Shown piece after piece: positions 32,185 through 37,062 of a stretch of DNA of 37,062 nucleotides. Position numbers and translations under genes: made by a program. The stretch spans positions 1 to 37,062 of the forward strand of contig CAYOVG010000020.1 of the NCBI GenBank assembly GCA_964407285.1, in the 5' to 3' direction. The notes under the pieces were generated by a model. That model did not search any database. It was not told where the DNA came from and was given only the letters and a program-made list of their open reading frames with translations. Positions within the stretch are counted from its first letter, which is position 1. Each line of letters begins with the position of its first letter. The DNA comes from CAYOVG01 sp964407285. GTDB lineage: Bacteria; Desulfobacterota; Syntrophobacteria; Syntrophobacterales; Syntrophobacteraceae.

Positions 32185-33684
32185 ATGAACGCTGTGCGCA
32201 TGTCGGTGTTCTTCGGTTTATCCATCTGTTTGATGCTCATATCGGCGAGAGTTCATAGCGATACCGCCGTCAGCGATGCGACCCGGGAGTGCCTGGAATG
32301 CCACTCCACGCTCCATCCGGGCATTGTGGAAGCCTGGAAGAAGAGCCGCCACGGGCAAATCACGCCCGCGCGGGCGATTGCCGTGGAAGGACACGGCCGC
32401 AAGGTGTCGGCTCAAGAGGTCCCCGAAGGACTCAGAGGTGTGGTGGTCGGCTGCGCCGAGTGCCACACTCTTTCCCCGCGGACTCATAAGGACAGTTTCA
32501 GCCACAACGGTCACACCGTCCATCCCGTGGTCACCCCCGGGGACTGCGGAACATGCCACGCGAAAGAAATGGAGCAGTTCGGCGGGAACCTCATGGCGTT
32601 CGCTCACAAGAACCTGGTGGGCAACAGCGTGTACCAGCTCATGATGGACGCCGTCAACGGCACGCCCGAAATCGATAAAGGGAGACTTGTCCTCAGGATA
32701 CCCAACAACTCAGCCGACGCCGACTCCTGCCTGCACTGCCACGGCACGGAACTCTCGGTCAGGCAATTGGAGTTCCGCTCCACGGATTTCGGCGAGATGG
32801 AGTTCCCCGTCATCTCCGGGTGGCCCAACCAGGGAGTCGGCCGCATCAACCCCGACGGCAGCCGAGGCGCGTGTACGGCATGCCACGGCCGTCATGATTT
32901 TTCCATGGAAACGGCCCGCAAGCCTCATACCTGCAAGCAGTGCCACTCGGGCGCGAACGGACCCGCCGGCCAGGTTTACGAGTCGAGCAAGCATGGAACG
33001 ATATTTGCCTCGAAGCACCAGGAGTGGAACTTTACCAACGTCCCCTGGACTTCGGGCAAGGATTTTACCGCCCCGACCTGCGCGGCCTGCCACATAAGTC
33101 TTCTTGCCGACACCGACGGGGCCGTTATAGCCGAGCGGACCCACCGGATGATGGATCGGCTCCCCTGGCGCATCTATGGGCTGATTTACGCTCACCCCCA
33201 TCCCAGGGGGGCGGACACGACCATTATCCATAACAGCGAAAAGATGCCCCTCCCCACCGACTTCGACGGAGGCTACGCCGAAAACTTTCTCATGAACGAT
33301 CAGGAGCGGTCGAATGCCCGCGAACTCATGCAGCGGTCCTGCCTTTCCTGCCATGACGCGTCGTGGGTGCGGGAGCATTGGAACAAGCTCCTCAACACCA
33401 TAGAGTACACGAATGCCGCCACGCACACCGCCACCCGGTTCATGGAGGAGATCTGGAAGCGAAACCTGGCGGTGGGCTACGCCGGCAACGGCAGTCCTTT
33501 CGATGAAACCATTGAAATGACGTGGACCGACATATGGACGATCCATTCCAATGCCGTGCGCTACGCTTCGGCCATGGGGGGCGGCAGCGGCTACGGGCTC
33601 TTCTCCGGAGGCCGTCGGCAACTGGTACGGTCGGTGCGCGAAATGGAGGGCCTGCTCGTCGAAAGGGAGCCGTCGAAGGAATAA
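32185..33684 (+). CDS. Octaheme c-type cytochrome, hydroxylamine oxidoreductase-like
   Basis: A 499-residue periplasmic multiheme cytochrome. The signal peptide (MSVFFGLSICLMLISARVHS) is followed by eight CxxCH haem sites with first cysteines at about 36, 90, 121, 182, 230, 250, 299 and 386. Eight haems, the spacing, and motifs such as YESSKHGTIFASKHQEW and APTCAACHIS match the hydroxylamine oxidoreductase superfamily, which oxidises hydroxylamine or, in members without the haem-crosslinking tyrosine, reduces nitrite. I could not place the crosslinking tyrosine with confidence, so direction is open. GGAGGAAG precedes the ATG at 32185; an ATG five codons earlier overlaps that site. No quinol-oxidising partner (NrfH or NapC type) is adjacent. 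Confidence 0.9.
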   Translation: MNAVRMSVFFGLSICLMLISARVHSDTAVSDATRECLECHSTLHPGIVEAWKKSRHGQITPARAIAVEGHGRKVSAQEVPEGLRGVVVGCAECHTLSPRTHKDSFSHNGHTVHPVVTPGDCGTCHAKEMEQFGGNLMAFAHKNLVGNSVYQLMMDAVNGTPEIDKGRLVLRIPNNSADADSCLHCHGTELSVRQLEFRSTDFGEMEFPVISGWPNQGVGRINPDGSRGACTACHGRHDFSMETARKPHTCKQCHSGANGPAGQVYESSKHGTIFASKHQEWNFTNVPWTSGKDFTAPTCAACHISLLADTDGAVIAERTHRMMDRLPWRIYGLIYAHPHPRGADTTIIHNSEKMPLPTDFDGGYAENFLMNDQERSNARELMQRSCLSCHDASWVREHWNKLLNTIEYTNAATHTATRFMEEIWKRNLAVGYAGNGSPFDETIEMTWTDIWTIHSNAVRYASAMGGGSGYGLFSGGRRQLVRSVREMEGLLVEREPSKE

Positions 33685-33766
33685 AAAGAGTCCAAGACTC
33701 AACCGCGCGAAGTGAAAATTACGGGAAGGCGAAGCGGTCGTCCCTCACGGTTGTCCCTCGGAGCCA

Positions 33767-34339
33767 TCAAGCATCAATCCCTTTGAGCGCCGGTCTTTTC
33801 CGCAGGAAAAGCCACACGGCGGCGCCGAATAAGACAATCGCCAGCACAACCGGGAGTTCGTATTTCTTCAGATCGCCGAGGAGCGCCTCGAGTATCTGTC
33901 CGAAAGCGTATCCGGCGCCGCCCATGACCGCTACCCAGATCAGCGCCCCTGACGCATTCAAGAGGAGGAACTTGCCGGTCTCGATTCCACTCATCCCGAT
34001 TGCAAACGGCACCACGGTGCGCAATCCATAAAGGAAACGGAAGCCAACCGCCAAAGCCGTCGTGTGACGGTTGAGCAAGCGTTGCACTCTTTGCGCCCGT
34101 GGTTGCCAGGTCGGCCTTTTTTCCAGGAATGAAGGTCCTTTCCAGCGCCCAAGGCAGAAAAACAACTGGTCCGCGGCAAGGCTTCCCAGAAAAGCCATAA
34201 GGAGCACCCACTTCAGTTCGAGGTATCCTCTGTGTGCGAGGAAGCCGGCGGCGATCAGTACGGTTTCCCCCTCGATAGCCGTTCCCAGGAGGATTGCCGC
34301 GTAACCGTATGTTCCAATGAGCAGTGCGGGAGACATCAT
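33767..34339 (-). CDS. DedA/SNARE-associated family membrane protein
   Basis: A 190-residue inner-membrane protein of the DedA family, implicated in lipid flipping and proton-motive-force-linked envelope upkeep. The N-terminal EGETVLIAAGFLA, the core FRFLYGLRTVVPFAIGMSGI (family RF-x-x-G-x-R motif) and several hydrophobic segments are visible. The last helix (LPVVLAIVLFGAAVWLFL) is followed by a basic tail. AGGTGG five bases upstream fits the ATG at 34339; the ATG at 34354 has a poor site. It converges with the cytochrome gene. Confidence 0.9.
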   Translation of the reverse strand: MMSPALLIGTYGYAAILLGTAIEGETVLIAAGFLAHRGYLELKWVLLMAFLGSLAADQLFFCLGRWKGPSFLEKRPTWQPRAQRVQRLLNRHTTALAVGFRFLYGLRTVVPFAIGMSGIETGKFLLLNASGALIWVAVMGGAGYAFGQILEALLGDLKKYELPVVLAIVLFGAAVWLFLRKRPALKGIDA

Positions 34340-34456
34340 TTGTCCACCTGTCATCCATATTCTTCGATTTGGTCTTCATGTAGTTCTCAAGAGTAATGTA
34401 AGGTGCATCCGACCCGAGGGGAAGTGAGTACGCATATTCACTTGACCGGAGAAGAG

Positions 34457-34600
34457 ATGTCGAGCAGTACTGTCGCTGATCAGCAGCCGTTTGAACTGAT
34501 CGAAGCTCAAAAAGCGGAGCTTGATCTATCCTTCTTCAATAAAGATGCAAACTGGGGCAACTCCAAAGAAATAACCTACCGGCAATTCTTCGAAGGATGA
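34457..34600 (+). CDS. Doubtful small ORF beside the mobile-element remnant
   Basis: A 47-residue open frame with GGAGAAGAG just before its ATG, encoding an acidic peptide (ELIEAQKAELDLSFF) of no recognised family. It may be a real small gene, or a remnant cut by the adjacent insertion, since the transposase fragment begins 60 bases later. The rest of the 34340-34660 gap shows no gene. Confidence 0.3.
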   Translation: MSSSTVADQQPFELIEAQKAELDLSFFNKDANWGNSKEITYRQFFEG

Positions 34601-34660
34601 ATATCTTGCAGGTAGTGGACAGATTTTTTTCCGAATTTCCAAACCGCAAGAAGAACATCC

Positions 34661-35260
34661 ATGGAAGAGTTGTCGAAAAAACATATCCACACAATAAAAG
34701 ATGCAGCTCACAAACTGACGGGCGCCAAGAGACGTGCCTTCGAGGCTCAGGTAACCCTGGACTACCTTGGAGGCAGTGCTCGCAGGGCAGAGATGGTATT
34801 TGGTTGGTACCGTGAGACAGTGGAGCTGGGATTGAATGAACTGAGAACCGGAATCGAATGTCTGGCCAACTTCGCTGCTCGGGGCAGAGACAAGAGCGAG
34901 GAGAAATTGCCTCAACTGAAAGAAGACATTCGATCTTTGGTAGAGCCCGAAAGTCATACTGATCCGAAGTTCCAGACTCCTTTCAAGTACACGAGGATCA
35001 CCGCCAAGGGGCTTCGTCAAGCATTGATGGACAAGAAGGGCTGGAAGGATCTCATTGCGACCGCCAGACCCGATCTAAAAAGCAGGAGGCAGCTAAAGCG
35101 GAATGCTTTCTCTGTTTCAATCATTACAGGATGGGCGCCAAAAGCCGCGCATTCCCTACCGAATTCCATGATCCTCTTGTTTGGATATCACTTCAAAAGC
35201 ATCTTCTATGTAGATAACATAACCGATTCTTCCATTTCCAAGCCGAACCTTATAAACTAA
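34661..35260 (+). pseudogene. Truncated transposase, ISAzo13-related
   Basis: Residues 5-125 match from memory the N-terminal, helix-turn-helix-bearing part of the ISAzo13-related transposases: YRETVELGLNELRTGIECL, FAARGRDKSEEKLPQLKEDIRSLVEP, the SHTDPKF stretch, then YTRITAKGLRQALMDKKGW. Family members continue with a TI-x-x-KLN-x-LGY helix and a DDE catalytic domain, both missing here. From about 35085 the frame reads unrelated sequence and runs over the end of the opposite lipoprotein gene. The element is therefore dead; no terminal repeats were found. It marks the left side of the AT-rich region. Confidence 0.72.
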
Positions 35261-35500
35261 ATAGTCTTTACCATAGATATGACCAAGGATTTTCACTCTC
35301 TCCCCCTTGCTAAGAACATCTATCACACTGTTTTGCATAGGATTACTACTTGGGTAGTTCATTGGATATGGATTTTTCAGTACATCTATTTGCTTCTTAA
35401 TTATCATTATCTGGCTATTATCACATCCGATAAACATAACCATAACAGTGGAGCAACATATAGAAAAAAATAAACGTACAAGTGCTGTCATTTTAGACAT
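35156..35500 (-). CDS. Small SH3-like lipoprotein
   Basis: A 114-residue lipoprotein: hydrophobic signal (LVRLFFSICCSTVMVMFIGC) ending in a lipobox at MFIGC. The mature part ends in an SH3b-like strand set (VLSKGERVKILGHIYGKDYLVYKVRLGNGRIGYV). AAGG lies nine bases before the ATG. It follows the orphan RHS tip on the same strand by 95 bases and shares its AT-rich composition, so it could be the immunity protein for that tip; a periplasmic SH3-type lipoprotein would suit a wall- or periplasm-acting toxin (inference). Immunity is not shown by sequence. Confidence 0.72.
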   Translation of the reverse strand: MSKMTALVRLFFSICCSTVMVMFIGCDNSQIMIIKKQIDVLKNPYPMNYPSSNPMQNSVIDVLSKGERVKILGHIYGKDYLVYKVRLGNGRIGYVIYIEDAFEVISKQEDHGIR

Positions 35501-35595
35501 TATTTTAGCCTTAGCATAATAAGTTACATTAACGCCATAGTGCCTTAGCCCAAGGAGAACTTGTACCGAAGCTTTAAATAGCAGCAGAGTAATGG

Positions 35596-36018
35596 TTAGT
35601 TAACTAGGCCAGCATCAGTTAATGAATCAATAAGCGAAATGGGTGTTAAACTAGTATTGATCTCGTACCCTAATTTGTTGATCAATCCAGATTGAATAGG
35701 GCTTATACATTGTATTATCGGCCATAAGTAGGGATAATTATATTCATTTAAGTGTTTAGCAAGCTTTTCCTCCTCACATGGAGATAAATTAAGCTCTAAA
35801 CCCTTTCCTTCTCTAAAGGAATTCCTCTTCATGAAAGCATCTATCGGCTCTACGCTCATACCACTAGGACCATATGAATATGATGTTCCATTTATGTTCG
35901 CAGAAACATGACTAAACGAAGATGTCCCCCAACCAACCGGTTGCCAAACCAGAACTTCCGTGTACAGACCCCAGGGATCCACCGCATTGATCGGATCATT
36001 GAGAACATATCCATGCAA
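35596..36018 (-). pseudogene. Orphan RHS toxin tip, possible permuted NlpC/P60-like hydrolase
   Basis: The first 18 residues (GYVLNDPINAVDPWGL) are the conserved end of an RHS core, directly followed by a variable C-terminal domain of about 120 residues. No RHS shell is encoded upstream of it, so it is a displaced tip. In the toxin part H37 in SFSHVSANINGTSYSYGP precedes C104 in QCISPIQS. His before Cys is the order of circularly permuted papain/NlpC-P60 folds, so a hydrolase acting on peptidoglycan, a peptide or an amide is a possible reading (inference, low to moderate). There is no ribosome site at its ATG; it would gain expression only by recombination with the full RHS gene. Confidence 0.7.
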
Positions 36019-36047
36019 GTAGAAAATGCTCCATGGGTACTAACCGA

Positions 36048-36069
36048 GGACACGGCAAGATCCGTGCCC
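36048..36069. repeat. Hairpin repeat between the two RHS tips
   Basis: GGACACGG (36048-36055) pairs with CCGTGCCC (36062-36069) with one mismatch and a 6-base loop. The following GTGCCCACCCTAC, read on the minus strand as GTAGGGTGGGCAC, is a sequence often seen in bacterial intergenic repeats. This short GC-rich patch breaks the AT-rich stretch and marks the junction between the candidate immunity gene and the orphan tip. Confidence 0.5.
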
Positions 36070-36132
36070 ACCCTACATCACTTTTACCGGCGCCATCCGT
36101 ATCAAACATCAAGATGTGATCGCTGGTCTTCT

Positions 36133-36456
36133 CTATGAGGTTGAAAACTCGGTTGATATCTCTGGATCTAATAACTGACTATAGGTGTTATTATAATATC
36201 TTATGAGTTTCGTTCCACACCATGGACAGTAAGTAATCGGTACTCTTGTATTTATTGTAATAGGAATACGGCTTGGTAATCCCAAGAGCTTAATTTTATC
36301 GAGATCTGCCTTGTTTACACTTCGCATTCCTATCCAAAATGTAGCTGTACTTGAATTATCTAGTGGTATTTCAGCAAAGACAAAGATACTCCTAAATGTA
36401 CGTTGCTCAAACATATGCCTTATTCCGTCACAACACCACTTCACGAGTTCCTCCAT
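36133..36456 (-). CDS. Candidate immunity protein for the first RHS tip
   Basis: A 107-residue protein without signal peptide, so presumably cytoplasmic. It has a compact layout with strands (SIFVFAEIPLDNSSTATFWIGM) and a single CPWCG pair near the C-terminus that could bind half a zinc site. Its start overlaps the stop of the tip-1 frame (TAATG), as toxin-immunity pairs in RHS loci often do, and expression should be by coupling because no ribosome site is clear. No family recognised; the immunity role rests on position and size. Confidence 0.65.
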   Translation of the reverse strand: MEELVKWCCDGIRHMFEQRTFRSIFVFAEIPLDNSSTATFWIGMRSVNKADLDKIKLLGLPSRIPITINTRVPITYCPWCGTKLIRYYNNTYSQLLDPEISTEFSTS

Positions 36457-36887
36457 TATTGAAATAGATTTACAATATACTGTGTTATCGCTGGACTAAA
36501 ACGAATCTCGATTGATACAGTAGAACCCATTAAGGTTGTTGACCTTGTTGCGAGGCCAACTTGTTCTAAGCTATTTATGAGTGCGTTCGGTATATTAGCA
36601 GTAAACAATTGTCCCCCTTGCCTGGCTGCATTTGCCAGGCAAGGGTTATCAACTGCTACTGATAAAGCTCTTCCCGCTTCTGGCGCTTGAGTTAACCGTG
36701 TAAATACGGTTGTCGTAGGCCCTGATGAATTTGCCAGATTTTGTAGAGTATTTATTGGAATAGAACCAAAAGGTCCCTGTATGATGTCTGCACCACCTGA
36801 ACGGAATAGTCCAGCTATTTGACTTCCGAACCTCTCCATCAGCACTGCTACTCTTTGCACAGCAGGTGTCTGACTTAACCTAACCAA
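36456..36887 (-). CDS. RHS toxin tip 1, one base out of frame with the core
   Basis: This 143-residue frame carries the variable C-terminal domain of the RHS protein at the right edge. It starts with LSQTPAVQRVAVLMERFGSQIAGLF and ends with IEIRFSPAITQYIVNLFQ. The given start is a TTG with no ribosome site, so it is not an independent gene. The RHS core frame stops at 36875, and adding one base near 36890 would join core and tip as DPSGL-DGLVRLSQ. I do not recognise the toxin family; segments NTLQNLANSSG and GGQLFTANIPNALINSLEQ have no motif I can name. The low GC and the following candidate immunity gene support a polymorphic toxin module. Confidence 0.65.
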   Translation of the reverse strand: MVRLSQTPAVQRVAVLMERFGSQIAGLFRSGGADIIQGPFGSIPINTLQNLANSSGPTTTVFTRLTQAPEAGRALSVAVDNPCLANAARQGGQLFTANIPNALINSLEQVGLATRSTTLMGSTVSIEIRFSPAITQYIVNLFQ

Positions 36888-37062
36888 CCCATCAACCCCG
36901 ACGGATCGACGGCATTGACGGGATCATTGAGGACGTACCCGTACAGGTTCGTATCGCCACCGGCGAAGCCGATGGGGTCTTCGGAGATGAACCTTCCCAC
37001 GGCGGGGTCGTAGTACCTGGCCCGCATGTAGTAGAGGCTGTCGCCGGCTTCGGACATCACCC
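36875..37062 (-). CDS. RHS repeat-associated core, 3' end of a gene continuing past the right edge
   Basis: The frame encodes the hallmark end of an RHS core: YYMRARYYDPAVGRFISEDPIGFAGG, NLYGYVLNDPVNAVDPSGL. It then stops after MGWLG. RHS proteins form a shell around a C-terminal toxin that is cut off after the core. The gene continues upstream beyond base 37062, so it is partial. Its DNA is more GC-rich than the tip that follows, the usual contrast between core and toxin. Confidence 0.88.
   Translation of the reverse strand, partial: VMSEAGDSLYYMRARYYDPAVGRFISEDPIGFAGGDTNLYGYVLNDPVNAVDPSGLMGWLG

Overview
The window is a GC-rich chromosomal segment from a Gram-negative bacterium. The mix suggests a sulfate-reducing or syntrophic deltaproteobacterium (Desulfobacterota; Syntrophobacteraceae is my guess, not proven). 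That mix is many multi-domain PAS kinases, a Memo-family protein, an octaheme c-type cytochrome, a Mut7-C RNase homologue, and a TPR lipoprotein beside a LolB-like lipoprotein. Most of the window is dense and GC-rich. The last ~2 kb (about 35.15-36.9 kb) is visibly AT-rich and looks acquired.

Region 1 (0.1-23 kb) is a signalling block. On the minus strand, a CheB-CheR-PAS fusion overlaps the start of a REC-PAS-HK-REC-Hpt hybrid kinase. A PQQ-type sugar dehydrogenase homologue follows. On the plus strand a PAS-GAF histidine kinase, a GAF-GGDEF diguanylate cyclase with an intact inhibitory site, and a radical SAM protein run together, converging on NAD kinase. Then come a REC-GGDEF regulator (+) and a minus-strand set. 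In transcription order that set is a hypothetical protein, a REC-GAF-PAS-PAS-GGDEF-EAL protein broken by one frameshift near 21360, a histidine kinase with an exported PhnD-like binding domain, and a single-domain receiver. The block couples phosphorelay to cyclic di-GMP; no transcription factor or DNA-binding output is present.

Region 2 (23-34.3 kb) is housekeeping and envelope genes: efp with its modifying enzyme gene epmA, a Memo-like protein, the two lipoproteins, the Mut7-C protein, small unknown proteins, a MogA-like enzyme, an orphan octaheme cytochrome and a DedA membrane protein.

Region 3 (34.4-37.06 kb) is a degraded mobile/toxin region. It holds a transposase fragment, a small SH3-like lipoprotein, and two RHS toxin tips, each following a copy of the RHS core end motif, with a candidate immunity gene between them. 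The RHS gene enters from beyond the right edge on the minus strand. Its first tip is one base out of frame with the core, and the second is a displaced orphan tip. This tip array and the frameshifted c-di-GMP protein are the most interesting items.
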